A stretch of 64,000 nt of DNA, taken from Simplicispira psychrophila DSM 11588. Lineage in GTDB: Bacteria > Pseudomonadota > Gammaproteobacteria > Burkholderiales > Burkholderiaceae_C. This document shows, piece after piece, positions 25,439 to 34,755 of the stretch. The notes under the pieces are model-generated. The model did no database searches. It was not told where the DNA came from and saw nothing but the letters and a program-made list of their open reading frames with translations. The stretch spans positions 310,001 to 374,000 of the forward strand of contig NZ_JHYS01000001.1 of NCBI RefSeq assembly GCF_000688255.1. Direction: 5' to 3'. Numbering within the stretch: the first letter of the stretch is position 1; every line of letters begins with the position of its first letter. The position numbers and the translations under genes are program-made.

Positions 25439-26292
25439 GCCTCCAAGAACAGATCATCACGCTGGCCGGTAAAGGCTTTGAGATGCTCGGCATCCTCAGC
25501 CTGCCGCCCGTTGAGACCCCCACACAACACACTGCCATCCTGATCGTCGTCGGCGGCGCGCAGTACCGCGTCGGCAGCCACCGACAATTCGTGCGACTGG
25601 CGCGCCAGTGGGCGACTGCGGGCCATCCGGTGCTGCGCTTTGACCTGCCCGGTATGGGCGACAGTCCCGGCGAGCCCGTGCCGTTTGAAGAAACTGCGCC
25701 CTGTATCGCCGCCGCCCTGGAGGCTCTGCAGCGCCATGGTGGCCACGCGGGCGGTGCCGTGCTCTGGGGGCTGTGCGACGGGGCTTCGGCCAGTCTGCTG
25801 TATGTGCAAGCCACGCAAGACCCGCGCGTGACCGGACTGGCCTTGCTCAATCCCTGGGTGCGCTCAGAAGCCGGACTGGCCCGCGCGCAAGTGAAACATT
25901 ACTACCGCCAGCGCCTGCTGCAAGCCGATTTTTGGCGCAAGCTGCTGCGCGGCGGCATCGGCTGGCAGGCACTGCAGGGTTTGGCAACCAAGCTGCAGCA
26001 CCTGCGCTCACCCTCATCACCGCCGCCTGCGGGATTCCAGGAATTGATGGCACAGGGGTGGCAAGCGTTTGGCGGTCCCATCCTGCTGCTGCTGAGTGAG
26101 CGCGACCTGACAGCGCAAGAATTTATCGAACATGCACACACCTCGCCCGGGTGGCGCCTGTGCCTGCAAAAAGCCAGCCTATCGCGCCACACCATCTGCC
26201 ACGCCGACCACACCTGTGCACAGCCTCAAGCCCACCAAGCCGTTGCCCTGCACACGCAGGACTGGCTGTACGCTACCTTGCGAGGGCACTAA
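25435..26292 (+). CDS. Alpha/beta hydrolase, 'hydrolase 1, exosortase A system-associated'
   Basis: A 285-residue alpha/beta hydrolase of the hydrolase 1 subgroup. Features: VVGGAQYRVGSHRQFVRLAR near the N-terminus, FDLPGMGDSPGEP, and an elbow WGLCDGASASLL in which cysteine replaces the usual serine nucleophile. A late histidine lies in HADHTC. The start is set at 25435, overlapping the previous stop by 4 bp (ATGA); the much longer open frame that begins at 24841 is out of frame with hydrolase 2 and not coding. A cysteine nucleophile would suit thioester or acyl-transfer chemistry (inference). Repeat copy C follows the stop codon. Confidence 0.86.
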   Translation: MSLQEQIITLAGKGFEMLGILSLPPVETPTQHTAILIVVGGAQYRVGSHRQFVRLARQWATAGHPVLRFDLPGMGDSPGEPVPFEETAPCIAAALEALQRHGGHAGGAVLWGLCDGASASLLYVQATQDPRVTGLALLNPWVRSEAGLARAQVKHYYRQRLLQADFWRKLLRGGIGWQALQGLATKLQHLRSPSSPPPAGFQELMAQGWQAFGGPILLLLSERDLTAQEFIEHAHTSPGWRLCLQKASLSRHTICHADHTCAQPQAHQAVALHTQDWLYATLRGH

Positions 26293-26310
26293 CGCAGACC
26301 ACAAAATAAT

Positions 26311-26366
26311 GGTCATTTAGGCCTCAAACGCTTATCCATAAAGCGGTATTAGCTATCATTTTTTAA
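26311..26366 (+). repeat. Dispersed ~50-bp repeat, copy C
   Basis: Located between the convergent hydrolase 1 and GNAT-like genes. It contains GGTCATTTAGGCCTCAAACG and ends with TTAGCTATCATTTTTTAA. Its centre (CGCTT-N7-AAGCG) can form a short hairpin followed by a T-run, so it may also act as a terminator for the hydrolase operon. Confidence 0.7.
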
Positions 26367-27354
26367 TTCTCCCGGCAAAATGCCGCCCAGCAGCCAGCCA
26401 GCCGCGCAGACGACGCGGGTCAAAAGCCACCAATCCCACCCGCGCGCGGCGGTGCGCCATCCAATCGGCCTTATAGGCATCGTCGCCGCTGAGATAGTCC
26501 ACTTCCCGCACGTGGTCCACCTCCATGGCGTGTTCCATCAAGGCGGCCGTGAGCACCGAGCCCACAGACAGCTTTTCCTGCCCCTGGACATAGGCCAGTT
26601 TGTAGATATTGGCCTTACCGCCGTACACCAACCACAGTTGCGCCGCCACCGGCTGATCGTTCAGCCACAGCACCCCCAGACGCAGCCAGCCTTCCCGCAC
26701 GGCAAGACGCATCAGGCCAGGCATGAAGCCAGCACAAGGCTCTGGCGCTTTCCAGCTGCGGGCATAGACAGACTGATAAGCGGCAATAGCCTGCTCCAGC
26801 TCGAGGCCTGTCGCTGCAGAGGTATCGGTATGAAGGTCGATGCGCCAGGTGCCTGCCTTGCCCAATCGTCGGCGCCCACGCGCAACGCTGTGCTGCAGGG
26901 CCGAGGGCCGCTGCGCCCAGTACACGCCAAATCCGCCCTTAGGCACCGGCTGGTACCAGTTGCCAAAACAGAAAAACCGGTCTATCCACCAGCCTGCACT
27001 GCGCAAACCCTTTTCCAACGCCGCCAGCCACGCACTCTCGGCATCCAGCGGCTGCAAGCGCAGCACGGCACTGTCAAAGCGACTGCGCAAATTCTCAACA
27101 GCCGCCTGCCATTGCACGGCGGACAGACGCTCCAGCCTGTCCACTGCACCCACCGGGCCATACAAACCACTGTAATAATTGCCCAGCGCCAATACAGCCC
27201 CCCTGGGGGTGTGCTGCATCACCGGTAGGCACAGCGCCTCGCCCTGCGCAGCGCCCGACAACTGCCAGACCCCCTGCCGCAGCGGTGGCTGCTCAAAACC
27301 ATGCGCCAGCAGGTAGGCAAACCAGGCTTCGGTCTGAAACACATCCGCAGACAT
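26356..27354 (-). CDS. GNAT-like (FemAB/BioF2-type) acyltransferase
   Basis: A 332-residue protein with a C-terminal GNAT-like domain of the FemAB-related type: a helix-rich first half, then ALQHSVARGRRRLGK, WLNDQPVAAQLWLVYGGKANIYKLAY and VREVDYLSGDDAYKADWM, the usual ending of such transferases. Members typically attach an acyl or aminoacyl group to sugars or peptides. The ATG at 27354 is preferred over a TTG at 27372. The C-terminal 20 residues overlap repeat copy C. It follows ugd by 38 bp on the same strand and is probably co-transcribed, so its substrate may be a uronic-acid-bearing intermediate (inference). Confidence 0.78.
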   Translation of the reverse strand: MSADVFQTEAWFAYLLAHGFEQPPLRQGVWQLSGAAQGEALCLPVMQHTPRGAVLALGNYYSGLYGPVGAVDRLERLSAVQWQAAVENLRSRFDSAVLRLQPLDAESAWLAALEKGLRSAGWWIDRFFCFGNWYQPVPKGGFGVYWAQRPSALQHSVARGRRRLGKAGTWRIDLHTDTSAATGLELEQAIAAYQSVYARSWKAPEPCAGFMPGLMRLAVREGWLRLGVLWLNDQPVAAQLWLVYGGKANIYKLAYVQGQEKLSVGSVLTAALMEHAMEVDHVREVDYLSGDDAYKADWMAHRRARVGLVAFDPRRLRGWLAAGRHFAGRIKK

Positions 27355-27392
27355 GGTGCGATCCGCCTTCAAAGGGAAAACAGGCTGACGAC

Positions 27393-28715
27393 TTACCGGC
27401 CAATCGCCAGGTAATCAAAGCCTTGGCTGCGCACAAAGACCGGGTCATACAAATTGCGTCCATCCACAATGAGGGGCTGCTTCAGCCGCGCCTTGATCAG
27501 GTCAAAGTCGGGACTGCGAAACTCTTTCCACTCGGTCACGATAATCAGCGCATCCGCCCCTTCCAGCGCGTCATTGGGATTTTGGGCATAGCGGATACGG
27601 GGCTCGTTGCCCAGCAGACGCTGCGCTTCGGGCATGGCCACAGGATCGTAGGCCGTCACGGTAGCGCCCGCAGCCAGCAAGTCGGCCAGCAACGCCCGGC
27701 TGGGAGCTTCGCGCATGTCGTCAGTGTTGGGCTTGAACGACAGCCCCCACACCGCAAAATGCCGCCCCGTCAAATCGTTGCTAAAACGTTGCTTGATCTT
27801 GCGCCCGAGCACATGTTTTTGTGCCTCATTGGCCGCCTCTACCGCACCCAGCACCTGCAAATCCAGGCCAGCTTGCGCCGATGCGGTCTGGATCAGCGCC
27901 TTGACATCCTTGGGAAAGCAGGAGCCGCCATAGCCACAGCCAGGGTACAAAAAGTGGTAGCCAATGCGCGGATCCGAGCCCATGCCCTGGCGCACCATCT
28001 CGATGTCTGCACCGAGTTTTTCAGCCAGATTGGCCAATTCATTCATAAAGCTGATGCGTGTGGCCAGCATGGCGTTGGCCGCGTATTTGGTCAGTTCGGC
28101 ACTGCGCGCATCGGTAACGATCAGGCGTTCATGGTTGCGCTGGAAAGGCGCATACAACGCACGCATCAGATACACCGCCTGCTCATCGCTGGCACCGACA
28201 ATGATGCGATCGGGCCGCATGAAGTCTTCCACCGCTGCGCCCTCTTTCAGAAACTCCGGGTTGGATACGACGGCATAAGGCGTTTGCACACCGCGTAAAC
28301 GCAACTCCTCGGCAATGACTGCATTCACGCGGTCTGCGGTGCCCACGGGCACCGTACTCTTGTCCACCACCACCTTGTAGTCGGTCATCAGACGACCAAT
28401 ATTGCGCGCGGCAGCCAGCACATATTGCATATCGGCAGAGCCGTCTTCGTCTGGCGGCGTGCCCACCGCAATGAACTGCACCGTGCCGTGTTGCACCGCA
28501 TGCGCCACATCACTGGTAAAGCGCAAACGCCCGGCCGCCACATTGCGCCGCACCATATCGGCTAGACCTGGCTCGAAAATCGGAATTTCTCCCGCTTCAA
28601 GTAAACGGATTTTTTCCGAATCCACATCCAGACATAAAACGTCGTTACCGACCTCGGAAAAACAGGCTCCACTCACCAGCCCCACATAACCCGTACCAAC
28701 CATTGTTATTTTCAT
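27393..28715 (-). CDS. ugd: UDP-glucose 6-dehydrogenase
   Basis: A 440-residue NAD-dependent UDP-sugar dehydrogenase that oxidises UDP-glucose to UDP-glucuronate. N-terminal dinucleotide fold [10 protein letters not shown]; catalytic cysteine in [10 protein letters not shown]; conserved [31 protein letters not shown] and [15 protein letters not shown]. The family also holds GDP-mannose dehydrogenase, but the motif details fit UDP-glucose. In this locus it supplies UDP-GlcA for the polymer and for the downstream epimerase encoded at 56959-57936. It is divergent from the secreted protein gene at 29004 across 288 AT-rich bases. Confidence 0.95.
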   Translation of the reverse strand: MKITMVGTGYVGLVSGACFSEVGNDVLCLDVDSEKIRLLEAGEIPIFEPGLADMVRRNVAAGRLRFTSDVAHAVQHGTVQFIAVGTPPDEDGSADMQYVLAAARNIGRLMTDYKVVVDKSTVPVGTADRVNAVIAEELRLRGVQTPYAVVSNPEFLKEGAAVEDFMRPDRIIVGASDEQAVYLMRALYAPFQRNHERLIVTDARSAELTKYAANAMLATRISFMNELANLAEKLGADIEMVRQGMGSDPRIGYHFLYPGCGYGGSCFPKDVKALIQTASAQAGLDLQVLGAVEAANEAQKHVLGRKIKQRFSNDLTGRHFAVWGLSFKPNTDDMREAPSRALLADLLAAGATVTAYDPVAMPEAQRLLGNEPRIRYAQNPNDALEGADALIIVTEWKEFRSPDFDLIKARLKQPLIVDGRNLYDPVFVRSQGFDYLAIGR

Positions 28716-29003
28716 GACGACCCATTAAAAATGATGACAACTTAATATGTTGCATATTTTTATCGCTCAATGAAACACCACCTTGAACTATTTTTATATA
28801 TTTTCAATTCTTACTAATTAAAACTTTATTCATTCGTTTCAAAAAGTAAAAAAGAAACCATGAAACGCGCTTACATCAGGAATGCTGTGCTATCGCACAC
28901 AAATTATTTATTACAAACAACCAATAAAAAATAAAACAGCGGAAAATAGCTGTAAATTTTCTACAATAAATCTATCCAGTAGAAATGTTCATGGAGAAAA
29001 AAC

Positions 29004-31100
29004 ATGCAATGGTGCTCAAACCTCGTATTTTTAGTGACTGCCTCCCTCGCGGGCAGCTATAGCCACGCAGCGTCTACGCAAGAGCCTACATTGCCACGTG
29101 CCTACGCTGTCAACATTCCCCAAGAAGGAGTGGCAAAAATTCCATTTCACTGCGCCATGGGGGCCATCACTTGCATAGAAGTGATATCCACCAGTACCCA
29201 AACACAGCCCAGCGTCCCCCTCACCTGGGGCCAAGTTTTCAAGGCGGGTGACTGGCAACACACTACACAGCGGCTGATTGGTCAAGTAGATAACACCACC
29301 ATCCCGTTGCAGACGGATGAAATTTCATCGCACCGCGACGGATCGGCGCGTTTTGCGGTGATTAGTGCCCAACTGGCCAACCTGCCGCCGGGGCAGCGGC
29401 GGACCATCAATTTCTACACCACGAATAAAACCATTCTCACCTATCCGGCCACCCCCCCCAGCGAGCCGGACTGGAATCTGGAAATAGAAGCCAAGATCTA
29501 CGACGCCGACCATCGTGTCATCAGCACACTGCTCGCCTTACCGCAGGAACAATTGAAAGCCCAGATAGCCAATAACATAAGACCGCGATTGCAAGGACCC
29601 GTAACCACCGAATATACGCTACTCACGCCATTCAAAAACACATTCACTGGGCAACCCCACCCGCACCTGAGCGTGCGACTGGATACCCGTCTTTATGACG
29701 GGGGGCAGCGGATTCGTACTGATGTGATTTTGGAAAATACCCGCACCTGGACAGCCCATCCCGCCAATATCACCTATAGCTTGGTCATAAAGCGCCATGG
29801 AGAAATACTGTATGAGCAGCCCGCTTTCACCCATTACCACCATGCTCGCTGGCACAAGGTGGTATGGAGCGGGGGTGCTGAGCCTGCGCAACGCATGCGC
29901 TACGACATGCCCTATTTCATGGCCAGCCGTGCCACCTGGAATTACGACTTGAATTTGACCGTGCCAGAGTCGGTACTGACAAAAAAATATGCCCAACTAA
30001 AAGATATACGGAAAACACAAGAAGCGCTGGGACCTATGGGCAATGTTTTTTTGACGCCAGCCTTTGGCACTACAGGGGCCCGAGCAGATATTGGTCCGCT
30101 GCCCGAATGGACAGTTTATTACCTGCTTTCCCAAGATGAGCGCGCAAGAGAAGTGATGCTGGCCAATGCCGATGCTGCGGGATCTGTGCCCATCCACTAC
30201 CGTGACGAAGAAACCGATCAACCGCTGGACGTTCAAAAGCACCCGACAGTGAGCGTTTTGTTTGGCACCTCCAAGCCCTTGTTACCTGCCATCACTGATA
30301 GGACTATCTGGTCACCTGATACAGCACATCAGGCCTCCTTCGCTTACATTCCTTATTTGGTTACAGGAGATAAATTTTATCTGGATGAAACCATTTTTTG
30401 GGCTGCTTGGAATATTGCCTCTGTCAACTCTGGATACCGCAACCTTAGTGAAGGCCTGATCCGCTCTAACCAGGTACGGGCTCAAGCATGGGCCTTGCGC
30501 TCGATTGGTGAGGCAGTACGTGTATTACCAGACGATCACGCCATGAAAAAATATTTTGATGTGAGACTTACTAATAATCTAAATTCATTTGCAAACCATA
30601 TCGGCGATTCACCTTTAGGTGCTATTCACCATCATCCGGATATCAGCAAAATTTCACCTTGGCAAAACGATTATGTGAGCATCGTTTTAAGCCTTCTTGC
30701 CGAGAATAATGATCCGAAAGCCTTGGAAGCATTGCAATGGCTCAGTCAATTCACGGCGGGACGTTTCCTTAACGAAGACAACGGTTTCTGTGTGGCCAAG
30801 GCACCGAGCGGAGAACTGAAATACCGAGATATGGAAGGGAAATATATCACCAAATGGAAAGAACTTTTCTCCTTAAATTATCCATCTGATGCAGAAAAAC
30901 CATGCAACACACTGACCATAACGGAAGGCTATCCTCAATTAAGTCTAGGATATGCAGCTTCAGCACGAGCGATGCTGGCTGCTAACAGCAACGCAGGAAT
31001 ACCGGGAGCAAAATCAGCTTATCTCCAGTGGAAAGGCATGACACCTCGCATGGATGAAATTCTCCCCAGCGCGCCCACTTGGGCCATCATTCCCCGCTAA
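29004..31100 (+). CDS. Large secreted protein, likely polysaccharide-active, family not certain
   Basis: A 698-residue protein with a signal peptide (FLVTASLAGSYSHA, cleavage before STQ). The N-terminal part (about 30-330) looks beta-rich (repeated short strands, HRDGSARFAVISAQLANLPPGQRR); the second part (about 340-690) is helix-rich with paired helices (GPLPEWTVYYLLSQDERAREVMLANADAAG, RAQAWALRSIGEAVRVL, DYVSIVLSLLAENN), as in alpha/alpha toroid folds of polysaccharide lyases and hydrolases. I cannot assign a CAZy family. A good Shine-Dalgarno (GGAG) precedes the ATG. It stands alone on the plus strand inside the locus; a role in trimming or depolymerising the exported polysaccharide is inference. 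The 3' half is AT-richer than the 5' half. Confidence 0.7.
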   Translation: MQWCSNLVFLVTASLAGSYSHAASTQEPTLPRAYAVNIPQEGVAKIPFHCAMGAITCIEVISTSTQTQPSVPLTWGQVFKAGDWQHTTQRLIGQVDNTTIPLQTDEISSHRDGSARFAVISAQLANLPPGQRRTINFYTTNKTILTYPATPPSEPDWNLEIEAKIYDADHRVISTLLALPQEQLKAQIANNIRPRLQGPVTTEYTLLTPFKNTFTGQPHPHLSVRLDTRLYDGGQRIRTDVILENTRTWTAHPANITYSLVIKRHGEILYEQPAFTHYHHARWHKVVWSGGAEPAQRMRYDMPYFMASRATWNYDLNLTVPESVLTKKYAQLKDIRKTQEALGPMGNVFLTPAFGTTGARADIGPLPEWTVYYLLSQDERAREVMLANADAAGSVPIHYRDEETDQPLDVQKHPTVSVLFGTSKPLLPAITDRTIWSPDTAHQASFAYIPYLVTGDKFYLDETIFWAAWNIASVNSGYRNLSEGLIRSNQVRAQAWALRSIGEAVRVLPDDHAMKKYFDVRLTNNLNSFANHIGDSPLGAIHHHPDISKISPWQNDYVSIVLSLLAENNDPKALEALQWLSQFTAGRFLNEDNGFCVAKAPSGELKYRDMEGKYITKWKELFSLNYPSDAEKPCNTLTITEGYPQLSLGYAASARAMLAANSNAGIPGAKSAYLQWKGMTPRMDEILPSAPTWAIIPR

Positions 31101-31235
31101 CCACAACTTCCTTCCAGCACATATATTATATTAACGGCCATTTGTATAGCAATAAAAATACTATAAAGAATTTTCTTATAAATACCATATTCTAGTCAGT
31201 GCTGGCATTAGCATTTATTATATCTGAAGTAAATT

Positions 31236-33446
31236 TCAATCTACACACGAATCTAAAATATCCATCAATATTTTAGATTGTGATTTTCTTGAATAATATT
31301 TCACTAACTCTATATTTTTCGGCATTCCTTTTAAAAATAATTTTGATTGCGTATAGTTCAACCATTCCAGCAAACAAAATTTGATAGACTCTTCATCATC
31401 AATATTCGCCTGAAAGACACCCTCTTCAAACTGACTCAACTGTGTTGCTGTATCACCCACCGGATCCAAAAGGGCCAGTACCGGCCTCTGTGCCCTGATA
31501 TATTCATATATTTTTGCAGGTATTTGCGCATTGAAATTTCTGCCTTGAAATACGATTAATGCATCGGCCCCCATCATTTCTGAAATAGCGTCCTGATAAG
31601 AAATAGGCGGCTCCACCTCAACAATATCCTGCAACCCATACTTGGTTGCAAATGCACAAACCTCATCTCCATGCTGAGGCGCTCTAAATCTTATTCGAAG
31701 CTTAGTTCGATCCAATTGGCCACTTGCCACAAGCGACTGCACTGCTGCAAAAAAATGGGATGGATTCCTGTCTTTGGGATAGATTAATCCACTGTGCAGC
31801 ATCAACAGACAATCTTCTGGGATATTTGATCGATTTGGTTTTGTATTTTCAAAAATCTCTTCTTCAAAACCATTTTCTATCACTCTACATTTTTTGGCCA
31901 TCTCAGGATAACGCAGAGCATAGGAAGAAGCCGCACGCTGTGTAGTAAAAATGCATGCTGTAGCTTGGTGCATGAATCTATTTTCCATTTGACTCCAGAG
32001 ACGCCGCTGCAACTTATGATCTGGATAATCTGCCGTAACCATTGGGTCTCTAAAATCAATGACCCAAGGCAGTCCTGAAAATCGCGACAAAGTACTACCA
32101 ATCCAATGCGCTGTGGAAATAGGGTAGGTACTCCATATAATATCTGGTCTTTGTTCACGTATTAATCTCAAACCTGCCCAGACGGTACCCAGCCACCAGG
32201 AAGACCAACGATCTGGCAGAGCCAATATGAGTGGATACTTACCTCCTATAGATAAATGCCTTGCTGCATCGAGTGCAAAGCCACGTATTATTTTAGTTTG
32301 CGATGGTATAGAAGCTACTAGGTCATTACGCTGCTCTGTGTATGCTCTGGCCGTGGCGGTTAATACAATAGGCTGCCAGCCATTTTCTGGCAAGTATTTT
32401 ACGAAATTTAAAGTCCTTAAAATACCACTACTACCAGATTGAGGAGGAAAATGAAAGGCGACCATAAGAATATTTTTCTTTTTGGCTGGTGATCCTTCTT
32501 TAATTAGAGGAGTTTTTTTATATAAATTTTTTGCAAACTGAAATTTCATTTTGAAAATAGTAGGCCCCCATGGAGAGAAGCGTGGCAACTGAAGAACAGA
32601 GGAATCACCTGTTGCAACACCACGGTGGGTGGTGAACGCCATGCTAAAACCCGCTTGCCTTACCATTTCGATATGCTCAGGCCCAAAATCCTTTCCCGAA
32701 ATTCCATTAGGATAGGCAAATGCCTTTACTGGCCCGCCAATCAATGACTGCAACTCTTCCCGTGATTCAGCTATTTCCTGATAAGCCTTTTTTGGCGTGC
32801 ATCGACTTAATATGGGATGGGTCAGCGAATGAGCGCCAATACCAAATCCTTTAGCATGAATACTTTTTAAGCCAGAGGTAGAAAGAACAGGCACTTGGCT
32901 GGACACACATCCTGCTATAGATTCCAATACCTGTAAAAATTGCTCGCGTCTTGCAGGCTCATAATATTTAAGGGCACGCTGTAATTTTTGAACTGCAGAT
33001 TGTTTTTGAACCAGCGTAGCCACCTCCATATCATCGAGTCCACCGCCCAAATTCAATGAGGAAGCCCCCTCTGGAAAATTATGGATAGCATGCAATATTC
33101 GCTCATTCCACAGTGGCACTCCTGAAAATTGACCGGTAGTAATAAAAAATGTAGCATGTGTATTATTTTTTTCTAACACTGGCACCACGCCATCTATCCA
33201 ATCCACATAACCATCATCAAAAGTAATACAAGCCGTGCGACTTGGTAAATTACCAGCACGCAAGGAAAGCACAGCCTCATCTAATGGCCTGATATTAAAC
33301 AGAGACATAGTCGCTTGTAACACACTCTCAAATCCAGCCAAATCCAGATCGAATGGATCTAATACATGAGCAGTACGAGGCACCTTGTGAAACTGTAATA
33401 TGGTTAATTTACCATGTGACAACAGATTAAAAAAAGAATTTTTCAT
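31236..33446 (-). CDS. Polysaccharide deacetylase-glycosyltransferase fusion
   Basis: A 736-residue two-domain protein. Residues 1-325 are a polysaccharide deacetylase (NodB-type): LQFHKVP, metal-binding TFDDGYVDW, GIGAHSLTHPILS with the His pair, and FAYPNG. Residues about 330-736 are a GT-B glycosyltransferase: NILMVAFHFPPQSGSSG at the start, WVIDFRDPM, CRVIENGFEEE, AKIYEYIRAQRPVLAL near the end. A short Lys-rich linker (EGSPAKKKN) joins them. No signal peptide is visible, so the deacetylase half should act in the cytoplasm, perhaps on a lipid-linked or nucleotide sugar. The gene is strongly AT-rich relative to the trp region and follows the O-ligase gene. No frameshift was needed to join the parts. 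Confidence 0.88.
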   Translation of the reverse strand: MKNSFFNLLSHGKLTILQFHKVPRTAHVLDPFDLDLAGFESVLQATMSLFNIRPLDEAVLSLRAGNLPSRTACITFDDGYVDWIDGVVPVLEKNNTHATFFITTGQFSGVPLWNERILHAIHNFPEGASSLNLGGGLDDMEVATLVQKQSAVQKLQRALKYYEPARREQFLQVLESIAGCVSSQVPVLSTSGLKSIHAKGFGIGAHSLTHPILSRCTPKKAYQEIAESREELQSLIGGPVKAFAYPNGISGKDFGPEHIEMVRQAGFSMAFTTHRGVATGDSSVLQLPRFSPWGPTIFKMKFQFAKNLYKKTPLIKEGSPAKKKNILMVAFHFPPQSGSSGILRTLNFVKYLPENGWQPIVLTATARAYTEQRNDLVASIPSQTKIIRGFALDAARHLSIGGKYPLILALPDRWSSWWLGTVWAGLRLIREQRPDIIWSTYPISTAHWIGSTLSRFSGLPWVIDFRDPMVTADYPDHKLQRRLWSQMENRFMHQATACIFTTQRAASSYALRYPEMAKKCRVIENGFEEEIFENTKPNRSNIPEDCLLMLHSGLIYPKDRNPSHFFAAVQSLVASGQLDRTKLRIRFRAPQHGDEVCAFATKYGLQDIVEVEPPISYQDAISEMMGADALIVFQGRNFNAQIPAKIYEYIRAQRPVLALLDPVGDTATQLSQFEEGVFQANIDDEESIKFCLLEWLNYTQSKLFLKGMPKNIELVKYYSRKSQSKILMDILDSCVD

Positions 33447-33480
33447 TAATTTATCAGATTTTTAATCTGTTCTTCGAATA

Positions 33481-34755
33481 TTATTTTTTCTGCTGCTGCT
33501 TAAGTGTTTCCATTAATATCATACAAATATAAGGAAGCTCAAAATAAGCAGCACTTAACAATGAACCAGCTACCACATAAGCCAACATTGAAGCCCCTAC
33601 CATATCAGCTAGACTTCCTGCCCACCAAAATGTCTGGCCATTTTTTCTTACTAGAGTCCATATTTCACGTCGTGTAATGAATACATTTATGATAAGGAGT
33701 ATGAATAATAGCAATCCTACTATTCCTTGGTCGCCCAGTACTTCAAACCATATGCTGTGGGCGGCCACGCCACTTCGATTCAAAACCGGTGTCTCAATAA
33801 ATCCAAGCATACCCGGTGAATTTTTGAACTGGTCCCATATCAGGTGGGATTGAACGGCCCTGAACCCCCCCCCTACCCATGGATGGGCAACGGCAATCGC
33901 TGAACTAACTTTCCATGCGGTCACTCGCCCCATAAACGATGCATCTTCATCAGCTGCCTGTATCGTTTCCATCCGCTGCGACCATTTATCGGGTGCCAGT
34001 TGAATCACCATTACTGCACAGAGCGATACAATAAGTACTCCAAGAATTTTTCTCTGACTCTTCAAAATAAACCATAACGCTACCGCAATCAGCCCCACCA
34101 ATGCACCCCGCGAACGCGTTGCCACTACAGCCAATACTATTAACAAAAATACCAATAAAAATCCCAATCGAACTACTTTTCGTGCAGAAATTTGATACAA
34201 ATAATATAGAAATGGCAAACCCATCAAGAATATCAATGCCAAATGATTGTTATCACCAAATTTTTGGATGGACTGTGCATTATGTGAGCCACCACTGGCG
34301 ATAAATTTCAAGCCATCCAGAACACCATGAAAACTAATTGAAAATGCAATTATAAGAACGACGGCATGCATCCTAAAGCGACTCACAACGATCATCGGCA
34401 TCAGCAAGCAAAACAGTATTGTTTTTATTACATTACCAAACAATTCCCAGTTGCGCTCGAGTCCAGGATAGGCAAATAGTGCAGACAAGAGGCCATGCGC
34501 AGCAAAAATTAACATGAAAACAATCGTTCTGTTGTATTCAAATTTCTTTAGGCCAGAATCTTTCTTTAAGAAAATTAAAAAAATTGTCATCAATGCATAA
34601 ACTTGCACATAAGGAACGCCTGACATAAATCCATAAAGATAATAATTTATGGCTACCAGTCCTGCCCACCCCCACAGCAAATAGCTGATAAATACACTAT
34701 TTATAGCTAGAGAAATCGATGCCAGCATGAATCCGAACACTGCCAAATCACGCAT
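33481..34755 (-). CDS. O-antigen ligase/polymerase-like protein, exosortase A system-associated
   Basis: A 424-residue integral membrane protein with about ten hydrophobic helices and a large periplasmic loop (about residues 265-345, GGGFRAVQSHLIWDQF... and AHSIWFEVLGDQG). The start MRDLAVFGFMLAS is characteristic of the 'putative O-glycosylation ligase, exosortase A system-associated' group. It should act on undecaprenyl-linked glycan in the periplasm, either polymerising the repeat (Wzy role) or transferring it to protein. The ATG at 34755 has GGAG upstream; an upstream in-frame start would overlap the small gene. The gene is AT-rich and overlaps the small membrane-protein gene by 8 bp. Confidence 0.88.
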   Translation of the reverse strand: MRDLAVFGFMLASISLAINSVFISYLLWGWAGLVAINYYLYGFMSGVPYVQVYALMTIFLIFLKKDSGLKKFEYNRTIVFMLIFAAHGLLSALFAYPGLERNWELFGNVIKTILFCLLMPMIVVSRFRMHAVVLIIAFSISFHGVLDGLKFIASGGSHNAQSIQKFGDNNHLALIFLMGLPFLYYLYQISARKVVRLGFLLVFLLIVLAVVATRSRGALVGLIAVALWFILKSQRKILGVLIVSLCAVMVIQLAPDKWSQRMETIQAADEDASFMGRVTAWKVSSAIAVAHPWVGGGFRAVQSHLIWDQFKNSPGMLGFIETPVLNRSGVAAHSIWFEVLGDQGIVGLLLFILLIINVFITRREIWTLVRKNGQTFWWAGSLADMVGASMLAYVVAGSLLSAAYFELPYICMILMETLKQQQKK

